Source: Siphonodentalium dalli (taxonomy: Eukaryota; Mollusca; Scaphopoda; Gadilida; Siphonodentaliidae). Taken from it: a DNA stretch of 64,000 nucleotides. The DNA is taken from contig CP136069.1 in NCBI GenBank assembly GCA_032622095.1, positions 80,934,958 to 80,998,957 on the forward strand. The letters are read 5' to 3'. The notes under the pieces are model-generated. The model was not told the origin of the DNA. It did not search any database and saw only the letters and a list, made by a program, of their open reading frames with translations. This document shows positions 23,395 to 35,575 of the stretch, one piece after another. Numbering within the stretch: position 1 is the first letter of the stretch; every line of letters begins with the position of its first letter. The position numbers and the translations under genes were made by a program.

Positions 23395-23790
23395 CATTTT
23401 CATATGCATATCAGCATCTCTGTCCCTGGTGTCCCAAGAATTGGTGCCTCACTCCCAGAGCTCTAGTATATTTTATTAAAGGGACATCTCCTACACAGAT
23501 ATATACCATTTCTATGGCCATAAATATGGAATTCGGGGTTACTGGGAACTCGCTTCCCTCATATGGTGTACTTATTGACTTGAAATTGGGGAAAAAACCC
23601 AATTTTCATATTATCAGCATCCCTGTCCCCAAGAATTTGTGTCTCCATCCCAGAGATCTAGTATATTTTATAAAAGAGATATATCCTGCACATATCTCTA
23701 CCATTTCCATGGCCATAAAAGAGATATTGTGGTTACTGGGGGGGTGGCTTCCCTCATATGGTGGGTCTGTGCCATTTAAAATTAATTCAG
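23395..23790. repeat. Tandem duplication, period about 203 bp, two copies
   Basis: TCAGCATC(T/C)CTGTCCC at 23411 and 23614 begins two diverged copies. They share TCTAGTATATTTTAT, TGGCCATAAA and GGCTTCCCTCATATGGTG (CGCTTCCC in the first). Confidence 0.7.
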
Positions 23791-23936
23791 GGGGGGGGGG
23801 TGAATATTAATTTTTATTTGCGCAAATGATTTACACTGAAGCGCAAATGATAGCGTGTGCTAGCGTGAGACAATTGTGACGTGTGACGTTTTCGCATGAG
23901 TTAGTTGTAACCGATACAATTGTAGAAATAAAGTGG

Positions 23937-24524
23937 TCAATTGCAGCGTGATATGTATTTTGTCCACAATTCGAATGAAGTTCGGACCATGAAGACCGTT
24001 AGTTCATGTACAGGTGTGTGGGAAACGATACTTCTAATATCGGTTGATAAGCAACCTAAGAATGCCATCGATTGCTCTTGGATAGGTAGAGAATCAATAT
24101 GTATGAAAAACGGTACGCCAAACATATCAATGATATCGTACCATACTTGTATTCTCTGATCGGACGTTACAGAACATGCCAAAATAGCGTGTTCAACAAT
24201 GTTGCTGAACGTAGAATTGCATACCTTACAATTGCCAGGTTCTGGAGAGGTGATTTTGGTCAACAGCTGGCCCACGAGTAGGAATTTATGCTTTTCACAG
24301 TTGATAATTCTACATGAGCGCCATAGTGGGGCTGGAAAAGGGCATTCGTGACTTTTGTTGAATGCCGCTAATGGTTGGTCGCCTCTAAGGCGGTTTTCAA
24401 GCTCAATTTTGTTTTTATAGTTGATCTGCTGTGTAACAAGGGTTTTCCATTGACTTTTAGTTGCCACAGTAACTAAGAACATGATCTGGATTGAGCTTGC
24501 AGGTTGCCTTTTTAGTTTTGGCAT
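23937..24524 (-). pseudogene. LINE 3' end: C-terminal zinc-knuckle region of a reverse transcriptase ORF
   Basis: An open antisense frame of 195 codons with CKVC then HAILAC (about residues 98-116), the Cys/His finger found after the reverse transcriptase in many LINEs. It is followed by YDIIDMFGVPFFIHID. The same order (WR-CR, CPNC...HVLIEC, DIIDRYGVECFIKID) occurs at the end of the LINE at 47502-48909, so both belong to one family. No reverse transcriptase motifs lie upstream on this strand, so this is a 5'-truncated copy rather than a gene. Confidence 0.75.
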
Positions 24525-24807
24525 CTAACGTGAAGTGAGTCCATATATCTGATTTCTTTGAATTTGACGCCATACTATGCACACACGTGACAAAGCGCAA
24601 ACAAAACAAAACGATGCCTTATACATGTATGTCCGCTTCATATGACCACATGCAAGCACGGTCTGGTTTACACCTAGCCACTAAAATTATTTCGACGTCA
24701 TGACGCCAATCAAATCCGAACGTTACAGTTACGTCATCTTAATTCGTTTATGGTCAGTGGAAAATAAACTAGACTTTTAACAGAAACCAGGAAACAATTA
24801 CCCGGAG
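24525..24807. other. Unassigned
   Basis: No gene or repeat recognised between the LINE remnant and the ATTCG microsatellite. Confidence 0.35.
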
Positions 24808-24900
24808 ATTATTCTCGAATATTCGAACAGTCAAATAATTATTCGAATATTCGAATATTTATTTTTACGAGCGAATATTCGAATATTCGAATATTCGGAC
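24808..24900. repeat. (ATTCGAAT)-type palindromic microsatellite
   Basis: Repeated CGAATATTCGAATATTCG blocks; every unit is self-complementary. Confidence 0.85.
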
Positions 24901-24908
24901 CGAACACT

Positions 24909-25563
24909 ATCTTGGATAAAGGGAGTAGGCCTACTCTAAATTGTTCTTTCAAGTGAAATCCATACATGAAACGCCTTATCTATATGCTATAGCGCGCATA
25001 TCCTACATGTCTGGGTGAACCACCGATCAATCCATAATAGCCCGATCGGGCTAAAATAGACCGATCAGGCTAAAATAGACCGATCGGTCGTTCACAGCCA
25101 GCCTGAATCTTGGATAAAGGGAGTAGGCCTACTCTAAAACGTTCTTTCAAGTGAAATAGGCATCCCATACATGAAACGCTTTATCTATATGCGATAGCGC
25201 GCATATCCTACAGGTCTGGCTGAACCACCGATCAATCAATAATAGCCCGATTGGGCTAAAATAGACCGATCGGGCTAAAATAGCCCGATCGGTCTTTCAC
25301 AGCCAGCCTGAATCTTGGATAAAGGGAGTAGGCCTACTCTAAATTGTTCTTTCAACTGAAATAGGCCTCCCATACATGAAACGCTTTATCTATATGCGAT
25401 AGCGCGCATATCCTACAGGTCTGGCTGACCCACCGATCAATCAATAATAGCCCGATCGGGCTAAAATAGACCGATCGGGCTAAAATAGACCGATCGGTCT
25501 TTCACAGCCAGCCTGAATCTTGGATAAAGGGAGTAGGCCTACTCTAAATTATTCTTTCAAGTT
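24909..25563. repeat. 205-bp tandem repeat, three units plus partial fourth
   Basis: Units begin ATCTTGGATAAAGGGAGTAG at 24909, 25107, 25312 and 25517. Each contains a sub-array of CCGATCGGGCTAAAATAG blocks (two to three per unit) and AGTAGGCCTACT. Sequence differences between units are few. Confidence 0.9.
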
Positions 25564-27126
25564 ACAACCATTTTTTTGTAAAAATATTATTCTGATTTAT
25601 TTTGAAACTAATGAAATAATTTTATAATTTTTTGCTGGTGTATTCATCATAAATTTGAACAAATCTTCAAGCAAACAATATTTCAATATTCAAGAAATCT
25701 CTAACAACAGTGTCAGGAAGACCAATCGATCAAGCTCAGCACGATTGATCTATTGTGATGTCAAATATTGCTCATAATTTACATTTACAGAAGTCAATAA
25801 TTCGCATGCAGATAACTTCACCTTGTATTCGGCCAAATATGTTGACGTTAGATTAGAAGGCAGAATTCCCAGATTTGTTTATTATTGGTGAACCTGGATA
25901 ATTTCGGAGGTGTGTCAATCGTCTTTTGACACTGTGAATACGTAGGCCTACTCATTCTCTCCTAAATTTGCAAAAATTCCACATATATATAAATATATAT
26001 ACAGAGTGTGAAAACTTTGTTAGTTGCCAATTAATTGTCGACATTTTACTTAGAAAACTTGAATGCAAAAACTATGATAGGCCCCCTATTATTTTGTTGT
26101 TTTTTCTCTTTTTGTTGAATCTACTTTCGTTATCGACATGCCGGCTATTGTTTTGGCTGTTCTCCCAGTCGTGCGTGCCAGCCGATCGTCGTTATTCGGG
26201 CGGTTCCGATTTCCTCCGAATATCATTCCATGACACTCCGCGCGCTGATTCGCTCCGAAAATGTGTTAGTATCTGAGAAGATTTCTTACTCTGATCGCAG
26301 TTTCAACAATTTAATACAGGGCGAGTACCGCACTAATAATATGCCACATTGGGGTTTTCTTTCTAGTTTGTTATGACCTTTCTTGTGGTATAGTATCGGG
26401 CACAGTTCTGTCTGACATCAAATATATACCCACCGGGAGTGACTTCAACTTTATTTTAAAAAGATACTAGACCGTGTATGTTATTCTGATAACAATATAC
26501 CCGACTGTGATCTCCTGGCTTCTTGGTGAATTTGGATTTAGTTAAAAATATTATGTTCATATTGTTGGCACCAATATTTTATTAACCAGAAGGGAATCAC
26601 ATCATCACAGAGTCTTCACGTATTGGTGATTACCGGCATTTTTTTTTTTTAGACATACACCTTCGAGTGTAAATTATGGTGCTTTCCAAACATATACAAC
26701 AAGATCAATATATGCAATCCCTATGCTATGATAAATATTTTTGCAAAGGAGAAATAAATCTGCATCAGCTTCCATGAGTTAATTCCTCTGTGATACATTA
26801 TACACATGTAACATGGCTGCCCGCAAAGGCATCAATTGCAAACATGACTAACGCAAACATTTTGGAAAGAGTGTGTTTCGTGACATCTTGAATTTCCCAA
26901 CACTTCAGTCCAGTATTATAAGGAAGCTGAAGATGGAAATTCCCGAAAAGGGTTGGGTCCTTGATGAAGATACTTTCTTTCCATCGTGAGAGATTACTGG
27001 GTCACACAGAACATATTGACTTTTCACTTTGGTGTTATCACAATCATGACACAACCGTTCCATTTAATCACTGCTTGTGAATGCGAATTTTATACATGTT
27101 CAAAGAAGTTCCTGAAATTTTGCGAA
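25564..27126. other. No gene recognised
   Basis: AT-rich; a T run sits at 26639-26650. The 102-codon frame at 25968-26276 and the 105-codon frame at 26986-27303 have no recognised domains. Confidence 0.4.
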
Positions 27127-27520
27127 AATCCTGTACCAATACATTCTCTTAACTATGCATGCAAGTCTCCCATAGAGAGCCGCACATATATGGCAATACA
27201 TTGGCCTAAGCCGTCTAGCAATATTTATCGTGACATTGTAAGTATATGTGCATTCTCTTATATATGTCAGGCTCCCATTTGGAGACTCACATATATAAGA
27301 TAATACACAGACACGTGATATTTTGTGCTGCACCAGTGCGGGTTCATTGACATTCGACTGTACAGCGTATATGTCTGTTCACCCATATTTTAGGATGAGG
27401 CTATTCTGCTGCTAGCGGCATAATAAGGTCCGAATTTTATTCTGCCAAAATAGCCTAATAGTACGATCTGGCTAGCGGCAAAATAAGATATTCCTCTTAT
27501 TCTGCCATATATATGTTTAA
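27127..27520. repeat. Short local duplications
   Basis: CATTCTCTTA(A/T) then CTCCCAT(A/T) then CACATATAT occurs near 27143 and again near 27252. Separately, GCTAGCGGCA(T/A)AATAAG followed by TTATTCTGCCA occurs near 27411 and 27471; each of these is itself a small hairpin. Confidence 0.55.
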
Positions 27521-28124
27521 TCTTCCAACCAAGATATATGGTACGAAGAACCAAAAAAAAAATACCTATAAATAAACAATACCTATCCTTAGCCATGCAC
27601 GGAGACGTGGAGTCTCGATTCTTATTGCTGCGTTATGCTTTTTCGGGTAGTGTAGTAGGCCAAATTATTGGCTCTGGCTAAATTTTATTTGTCGTTTTCC
27701 GCTTACATAGGGACCCACTTGTCGGAACATGGCATAGAATTTAACAAACTAGTATATGGAAATTTATTATATGGCAGATTGACTGACTGCCAGCCTGGTC
27801 CGTCCGTTGGCGAACCAGGAGACATTCAAACGGTCTGTTGAATGTATTTCAGGACACGACAAGTTCTTTTCATGACTGATGGTCGAGCATTTTGTAAAAT
27901 AATTCTTTATTTCAACAACGAATAGCGTGATTTATTAAAAATTGGAAATAAATCCTCGCGTTCTGTGTCAAACGTGTTACATTCTATGAGGTAATGCAGT
28001 TCATCGCCCACCTTTCCTTGATTACAAAGGGTGCAAATCTTTCATCTTTTTGGTACATTTAGCCAAGTTCAGCTCTCAGTGGGAAGGGTGTGAATTCGGG
28101 TTCTGAATCGAATATGAAGACAAA
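27521..28124. other. Unassigned
   Basis: No gene or repeat recognised up to the foldback terminus. Confidence 0.35.
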
Positions 28125-30400
28125 TAGTCCAGGAGATATTGGTCAACCTCTGCACCCCCCCCCCCAGGACTCAACTTCACCCCACTAAATTTCTTTCTTA
28201 ATATCTCCTCTAATTTTTTTCACTTGTTAACAAGAACAAAAAGTGGCGCAGAGACTCCAGACAAGATGGCGTCCATCATGGCGGCCATTTTTTGTATATG
28301 AACCAGATCTCTTTGATCGCCGTTATAGTACAGATGATATCACATGCGGTCTTGCTTTCCGCTCGATTCGTTATGGTAATATACAACCCTTACAAATTAA
28401 CCAAAAATCCGCCACCAAAATTCAATATGGCGGCCAAGATGGCCGCCGAAATGTGAAAATATGCTATTTTTCTGACATTTCACCACCTTCGTTTGTCTCT
28501 GTGGGAAACTATTGGCATTTTGGCATGATGTTATACATTTATCGTATAGAAGAGTCATTGGCGAACACATGGGGACCATAATATACATTCATTGTGGGAT
28601 ATTTTTGTCCGATATCACGTTTTCCCAAATGCCGGTATAATAGGTCAAAGCAGAATCGACGTTAATAAAGCGATGTAATGTTTCGAATCAATGAATGTTA
28701 CTGCTATCATAACAACACCCATACATATATATATGCAGGAGATACTCGGGCTAGGATTCCTCTTATACCTGAGTTGAGGAATATTCACCCAAATCCAAAA
28801 TGGCCACCAGAAATAGAAAAATGCCGAAAATCACTGATTTTAACATCATTGAGCATTATTGTCATGACAACTCCACACCTGCTTACTATTATAAGTTGGG
28901 AACATTTAGGCGAAGAACTTTCCTTGTACCATATCCAAATAAAAGTCCCTCAAATTCAAAATGGCGCCCACAATGGCGGACAGATTTTGAAAAATCACCG
29001 AAATTCCCTCATATACACATTATTGGGCATTATTGTCGAGACAACTCCACCCATGCTTACAATTGAATTGGAATACTGAAGTGAAGTAATTATCTTCCAT
29101 CTCATGCAAGAAATGGTCTTCCAAATCGATGATGGCGGCCAAAATGGCGACCGAAATTTGAAAACACGTCTACATTTCTTTACTTTCTTACGATGGGCGT
29201 TATTGTTCCGCGATTTCTACCCACCATTACATGTTGATATGGAATATTGATATTAAGTATTCATTAGGGTTTGGCAATTGATACTCACAGTCAAGATGGC
29301 GGCCAAAAATTGAAAAGAAGTCGATATTATCACATACTAATTTCAACTTTTTGTCATAATATCGATCTGTATAGACGAAACGGTACATAATATAAGCCAT
29401 CTATTAGTTCCAATATAAGTCGTAGCCTTTTGGAAGGATGAAAACCCACAATCGCGATGTGACATTTCAAAATCCATTCTTGACTATAACGGGTCCATAC
29501 TGGTCGTAACCGTATATAGGTGCGCCGAATAGTCAAATTATGACTTCCAAGAATCAAAACAACAGTACCTGAGCTTATTCTGATTTGCCACATTCAGCAT
29601 TATCTGGACCAGTTTCCATCTCTTCGTCAGATTAATCTATCTCGCTCACAACAACACAGTTTTCTACACTTCTTTGTAGAAGGGTCCCACTAATCGGAAT
29701 GTTTCAAACAATATATATGCCGGTGTCCAGCTCACGTGTTTGTTTCGAAAGCTTTGAATTCTTATCCTTATTCTTGGCGAGCTTCATTCGTGGTATAGCT
29801 TATGGTATAATTCAGATGCTACCTATGGGGTATGGGTGTCATATTGTGCGATAAACTAGACAGGTATTCGGTCGATGCGTATACTAGCTTTCAGAAGGAC
29901 CTATCTATCTGCGTATTTTCAGCTTTGGTGAGCTAATGGGGATAACAACATGTACACCTGGTGATCTTCTCAAACAGCCACTTCTCAATATATGGTTCAT
30001 CAATTCACATACCATCTAGTGCACTGACGTACCCGGACAACTATGGCTTCGAATGTTGAAAGCCTGAGATTTGACGGATGCCTTTCTGCTAAGGCACATG
30101 AGACCATAGTACATACTATGCCCACACTTCTTAAACATGATCATAAGAACAATCGTGTTGGCGTCCAGCAATCGTCTCACCGAACAGATCCAAGCAGATG
30201 ATAACAATACACACGGTGCTAGTTTGCGGGAATGTGTCATGATAGTGGATATGAAATTGGACCATGACTGCACCGCCCCTTATTTTTATATGTTTTAGAT
30301 TCAGACATGATCTCATGTGTGGCTTTGCTTTCCTTGTATGCTAAGATTGTATGTTCCCATCCGTTTGGAAGCCGTTCTTAATCAACTGGACCAGGCGTGT
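28125..30400 (+). repeat. Left arm of the foldback, with ATGGCGGC boxes
   Basis: Boxes resembling CAAGATGGCGGCCA occur near 28262, 28428, 28798, 28960, 29130 and 29293; the inner ones are 165-170 bp apart. Each is followed by a GAAA-rich stretch (GAAATGTGAAAA, GAAATTTGAAAA), suggesting the arm itself grew from a tandem unit. A 134-codon frame (28678-29079) is kept in both arms but has no recognised domain. Confidence 0.75.
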
Positions 30401-30974
30401 ACCATTGGCTACTACTGTATAAGCCCCACCCAGACTGGGGTGTAGTCTTAAAGGCGATGCCTTTGATAGTTGGCTGATATGTCATACTCACGCTGGGTGG
30501 TGGTCGGTATGTTTCAAGAAAGTACAAATGCCATCAACACAAGGATTAAATGTTCAACGCGAAGAACATCCAGAGGAATGTTACGTTGATGTGCTCTGGC
30601 ATTCAGTTCAACATACGTTGGGCACACCAAGTGATTTCTTAGTAACATCACCATTGCGACCATTGTCCTACATGAGACATTAACTACTATATTCTAAAGT
30701 TATATATATATATAAAGTTATATGATCATAAAGATCGCGTTCCCCAACGTCCACAGCCATTGCCATCGAGACTATAAATTGTGCTTTAAATACATAATGA
30801 AATAAATGCACCACAGTTCCTGACATTTTCTTGAATAATACAGCCCACATACTGACACTTACCCTGCGAGAGGATAAAAAAAACGCATACCTTCATGCCA
30901 TAAAGACATTATCCTTTAGTCCATCCGACTGTTTTGGGGGAGGCTAGCAAATAGTATTATCCAGACAAAATTGT

Positions 30975-33173
30975 TCGTCTGGTCAAGTTGAATCAGAACG
31001 GCTTCGAAACGGATGTGGAAATACAATCTTACCACACCAAAAAAGGCACCCATTACATTCTATATCTTAACCATGCACCAGGTATAGGGGTGGTGTATAC
31101 CGTTGCCCATTTCATTCCCACTATCATGGCGCATGTCCACAAACTAGCACCGCGATTATTGTTCTTGTCTGCTGGGAAACAACTGCTGGACGTCACACAG
31201 TTTGCTTCGGATCATGGTCAAGAAGTGTGGGTAGTCGGTACATTATGGTCTTCTCCTTACCAGATAGACATCTGTCCAAGGGAATTTGACAGCTAGCAAC
31301 CCTAGAAACACTGTCAAAGATGTCCACTGAGTTTGAGTTCGCTGAGTTTGTGAGTTGACGAACCATCTATTGAGAAGTGACTAGCTACCTGGTTCGCCAG
31401 TTGTACATGGCGTTATCCCCATGGGGTATGAGACACATACATAGAGATGACCTTCTGTAAGCTTGTATACTCATCGACCATATACCTTCCTAGTTCAAGA
31501 TGACGCACAAATCCAATATTTAGCAAATATCTAAAATCGTAAGCTAGACACCGGAAAATGAGCTGTTTGAAACGTTATGATTAGAGGGACCCTTCTCCCA
31601 GGAAGTGGTGAATACTTTGTCGGTGTGAGCGACCTAGATTTATCAGACAAAGAAATGGAAGCTGGTCCAGATAATTATGGACGTGACGTGGCAAATCAGA
31701 ATCTGTTATCAGGTACTTGTTCTGATATGACTATTCGGCGCACCTACGGTTACGGCCATTATCGGCGCTGAGTGGAGAATGGATTTCGAAATGCCACATC
31801 GCGATATTAATTGTGGGTTTTCATCTTTTCAGAAGGATACGAGCTATGTCATGCGTTTTGATACGTTTAAGTTGAACTAATAGATGGTTTATGTACAGTT
31901 TCGTCCATATATACCGATATTATGACAAAAAGTTGAAATTAGCATGTGATAATATCGACTTCTTTTCAATTTCTGGCCGCCAGTTTGGCCACCATCTTGA
32001 CTGTGAGTATCAATTGCCAAACCCTAATGAATACTTCATATCAATATTCCACATCAACATGCAATGGTGGGTAGAAATCGCGAAACAATAATGCCCATCG
32101 TAAGAAAGTAAAGGAATGCAGGCGTGTTTTCAAATTTCGGTCGCCAGTTTGGCAGCCATCTTCGATTTGGAAAACCATTTCTTGCATGAGATGTAAGGTA
32201 ATTACTTCACCTCAGTATTTACAATTCAACTGTAAGCATGGGTGGGGTTGTCTCTACAATAATGCCCAATGATGTAAATATGAGGGAATTTCGGTGATTT
32301 TTCAAAATCTTACCGCCATTGTGGGCGCCATTTTGAATTTGGGGGACTTTTATTTGGATGTGGTACAAGGAAAGTTCTTCGCCTAAGTGTTCCCAACTCA
32401 CAATAGTAAGTAGGTGTGGATTTATCATGACAATAATGCTCACTGATCTTAAAATCAGTGATTTTCGGCGATTTTTTATTTCTGGTGGCCATTTTGGCCG
32501 CCATCTTGGATTAGGGTGAATATTTCTCGACTCAGGTATAAGAGGAATCCTAGTTCGACTATCTCCTATACATATATATGCATGGGTGTTGGTATGATAG
32601 CAATAACATTCATTGATTCGAAACATTACATCACGTTATTAGCGTTGATTCGGCTTTGACCTATTATACCGGCATTTGGGAAAACGTGATAACGGACAAA
32701 TATATCCCACAATGAATGTATATTATGGTCCCCATGTGTTCGCCAATTACTCTTCTATACGATAAATGTATAACATCATGCCAAAATGCCAATATTTTGC
32801 CACAGAGACAAACGAAAGGTGGTGAAATGTCAGAAAAATAGCATATTTTCACATTTCGGCGGCCATCTTGGCCGCCATATTGGATTATGGTGTCGGATTT
32901 TTGGCTAATTTGTAAGGGTTTTATATTAGCATAACGAATCGAGCGAAAAACAAGACCGCATGTGATATCATCTTTACTATAACGGCGAGCAAAGAGACCT
33001 GGTGCATATAAACAAAATGGCCTCCATGATGGACGCCATCTTGTCTGGAGTCTCTGCGGCCACTTGTTAACAAGTGAAAAAAATTAGAGAAGCCATTAAG
33101 AAAGAAAATTAGTGGGGTGAAGTTGAGTCCTGGTGGGGGGGGGTGCAGAGGTTGACCAATATCTCCTGGACTA
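30975..33173 (-). repeat. Right arm of the foldback
   Basis: The inverted counterpart of the left arm, with matching boxes near 31978, 32140, 32310, 32488, 32862 and 33020 in the GCCATCTTG orientation. Small indels and scattered substitutions separate the arms, most frequent near the centre. Confidence 0.75.
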
Positions 33174-33197
33174 AAACGTTTGATTTTTAGACGATAA

Positions 33198-33424
33198 GTA
33201 CCGTTCGAATTGAAAATTAGTCTTGATTGTGGAATAAAAGGAGCCCTTGTACAGCACTTGGTACGGTGCAGTATTTTGCGAAACGAAATAACATATATTT
33301 AATAAGGAATTAATTGGTATCATAAGACTATAACAATTAATTCCTTATTAAATATATGTTATTTCGTTTCGCACAATACTGCACCGTACCAAGTGCTGTA
33401 CATTAATGCCCAGTAGAACGGTAC
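33198..33424. mobile_element. Hairpin MITE with GTACCGTTC ends
   Basis: GTACCGTTC (33198-33206) and GAACGGTAC (33416-33424) bracket a long hairpin at 33248-33402. Its arms of about 69 bp begin TGTACAGCACTTGGTACGG and contain GAAACGAAATAACATATA, with one or two mismatches and a 17-nt loop. Located 25 bp after the foldback element. Confidence 0.8.
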
Positions 33425-34863
33425 ATTCGTGATGTCATTCTTATTATATTTCACAACAGGAATGTCGATCACTTTTCACTCGCCCCGATGTGTGTAGACT
33501 GTAGTTACAATAGTGTCGTTATTTATTGTGTCTTATGTTCTTAATAAAAGGTAAACTAACGCTACGAATGAACTTACATTGTAATTCAATATTCATAATT
33601 CTCATTTGCAATACCAGTAATCGAAAGACACAGTAACAAGATTTTCCGATGACGACATTAATGCTTTAAGCCCACCGATCTGCTATGCGACAAAAGTGCT
33701 CGCGAAATTCAAAACAGCAGCGTCGTATTAGATAATAATTGGTGACGTCACAAAATCAGATATAGTCTATATACGACCCAAAGCGTCCGGCTTTGTTTCG
33801 TTATGAATGTAATGGTATGTATCGTGCATGGCGGTCATCACATCTATTTTGAGCATTGATTAAGAACTGTGTCTTAAGCTGCACGCACCATTGCCACCAG
33901 TGTACGCGAATTTAAAAATGAGCGATAAATAATACAGAGCGAAATTAAATGTGAGCAAGGTACCGGCGTAGGACAGAATCCAAGACAGAACTTCGTTGCG
34001 GCTGCAGTCATCTGTCAGTGTCACCACAGACTGGCACAGTCAAGTTCAACTTTAAGCTTTGAAATCGACATCATGATCAATCGCGGTTGAATTTATTATG
34101 TTCGTGTCTGTTCAATGTTTTCAGTTTTTGATTATGTTAAGCACAAATAAACACTCTCCGAAAAAAATATTCAAATATCCTTCCAAAATGTTTCGAAGAG
34201 ATCCTTGGAACCTTGAGAATCTTTTCAAGAGAAAAAGGAAACTAACTTTAAACATTATATGTACATCAATACTTGTGTTCTATGGACTGGGGAAATATCC
34301 ACGAGGAAAGATGATATGCATTATTATACTATCAATAGAGAGCTTTTACAATCAGATTGCAATATATGTACGAAAAATTGGTACACATGGGTAACTTGAC
34401 CCAGTGATTGTCACGGGATAGATGCCGAGGAGCTCAGATGACTTAAAGTGGCACCAAGTAGCAATAAAGAGCATTCCCAATCTTAGAATATATGGATGGA
34501 GAATATGGGTAACTTAATTTCCCGGGGTGGCTCATGGAACAGGAACAAACAATTTATTCATTCTTTACCCCGCCGGGTAACCCAGCTAGCAATATATAAG
34601 TACTATCTGAGACAACATACATAATTATGCAAGGATGCAAGGAAGCAGTGCGTGAATTCAGTATTATAAAACTTGCATCAAGCATGATACCCAATGCACC
34701 GTCTCTACACACGAAAATAATTACTAATTAATATTTACCTTTATTTGTACTTACATCCTTGATTAACGCCAAGGGTACGTTCATACACTGGCAAGTTTGC
34801 ACGGTATGGTTTGCAGGCATTTTGTCGTAGAAAACTATATGGTTCCTATGGAATCCTATTACG
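33425..34863. other. No gene recognised
   Basis: A 98-codon frame at 34098-34394 has no recognised domain. No repeat unit evident. Confidence 0.4.
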
Positions 34864-35127
34864 GCCACTTGCTAATGGCGCTTTCGGCGCTTTCGGCGCG
34901 ATGCGCCGAAAGCGCCGAAAGCGACAAAAAGTGCGCCATTAGTAACGCGCCGAAAGCGCCGAAAGCGCCGAAAGCGACAAAAAGTGCGCCGTAACGGCGC
35001 ACTATTTGTCGCTTTCGGCGCTTTCGGCGCTTTCGGCGCTTTCGGCGCGGTGCGCCGAAAGCGACAAAATGTGCGCCATTAGCGTTATTTCGGCGCGCGC
35101 CGAAAGCGCCGAAAGCGACAAAAAGTG
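34864..35127. repeat. GC-rich 9-bp minisatellite in inverted blocks
   Basis: GGCGCTTTC units and their complement GAAAGCGCC are arranged as alternating opposite-orientation blocks, punctuated by GACAAAAAGTGCGCC. It is strongly GC-rich against an AT-rich background and able to form cruciforms. Frames through it give Ala/Glu/Ser repeats and are not genes. Confidence 0.9.
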
Positions 35128-35575
35128 CGCCGACTTTTCAAGGTTTTCTTTCATATTCTTGGTTAGGAAGTCGATGTCATAGTGGGTAGTCATGAGGCAT
35201 ATATCGTCCGCATACATTCTTGTGGTTGCAATAATATGATCAGGGAGGTCGTTTATATAAACTTAAAATAAGAAAGGGCCAATAATTTAGCCTTATGGGA
35301 CTCCTGTTGGGATAACTTCAAAGTTTGAGGAGTTGTTCACTAAGACCCTTTGTTTACGATTGAACAGATATTTTTTTAGCCATTCCAAGAGATTTTCAGA
35401 GACTCCATATTGTTAAAATTTATAAGGCAGCCCCCAGTGCCACACTCTCCCGAACGCCTTTGATATATCGAAAAATACTACACATGTATAAAGGTTGTTG
35501 TCGAGACTATGGCAAAAGTTCTATTAACTGGTATATTGTACTACGGCCAGGGAGGAAACCAGACTTGGTGATTAT
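35128..35575 (-). pseudogene. LINE reverse transcriptase fragment
   Basis: The antisense translation with frameshifts shows SGFLPGRST near 35560, a degenerate motif A (FFDISKAFGRVWH-like, 35440-35480), GVPQG near 35290 and catalytic YADD in MYADDICL near 35205-35217. Downstream of YADD the LINE stops abruptly at the GC-rich minisatellite. It resembles the jockey/CR1-like group seen at 17.4 kb. Confidence 0.75.

Larger units (their letters stand above)
21493..23855. mobile_element. CTTAAG-palindrome element hosting nested insertions
   Basis: Repeated palindromic boxes of the form GCGCTTAAGCGC or ACGCTTAAGCGT occur at about 21500-21535, 21705-21785, 21970-22095, 23235-23280 and 23820-23850. 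The left edge reads CACTAAGTAAGCGCAATTG, another CACT start. The right edge is not certain. Removing the two TTAA inserts at 22095-23237 would rejoin GCGC-TTAA-GCGC, showing that they landed inside one of the boxes. Confidence 0.5.
28125..33173. mobile_element. 5.05-kb foldback element
   Basis: The outer ends are exact inverted copies: TAGTCCAGGAGATATTGG at 28125 and its complement ending at 33173, each followed inward by a C or G run. Homology continues inward for about 2.2 kb on each side. It covers CACTTGTTAACAAG, the AAGATGGCG boxes and TGAGTTGAGGAATATTC, in to AACGGCTTC near 30372 and 30999. The outer 1 kb is the more similar part. A spacer of about 0.55 kb lies at 30400-30975. No transposase or other protein was recognised. 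Arms this long are typical of foldback or long-TIR non-autonomous DNA transposons. TA at both ends could be the target duplication. Confidence 0.85.

Noticed and set aside
24909-25563. Possible CRISPR-like array because of regularly spaced palindromes
   Set aside because: Spacers are not unique; the whole 205-bp unit repeats, so it is a eukaryotic satellite.
25968-27303. Frames of 102-105 codons as candidate host exons
   Set aside because: No domain, poor composition and no consistent splice signals seen.
28678-29079. 134-codon frame preserved in both foldback arms (other copy 32219-32626, opposite strand)
   Set aside because: Both arms share ancestry, so the frame is inherited with the sequence; no domain, splice signal or codon-type conservation could be demonstrated.
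34797-35217. Ala/Glu/Ser-repeat frames
   Set aside because: Produced by the GC-rich 9-bp minisatellite; the antisense one is a chance fusion with the LINE YADD region.
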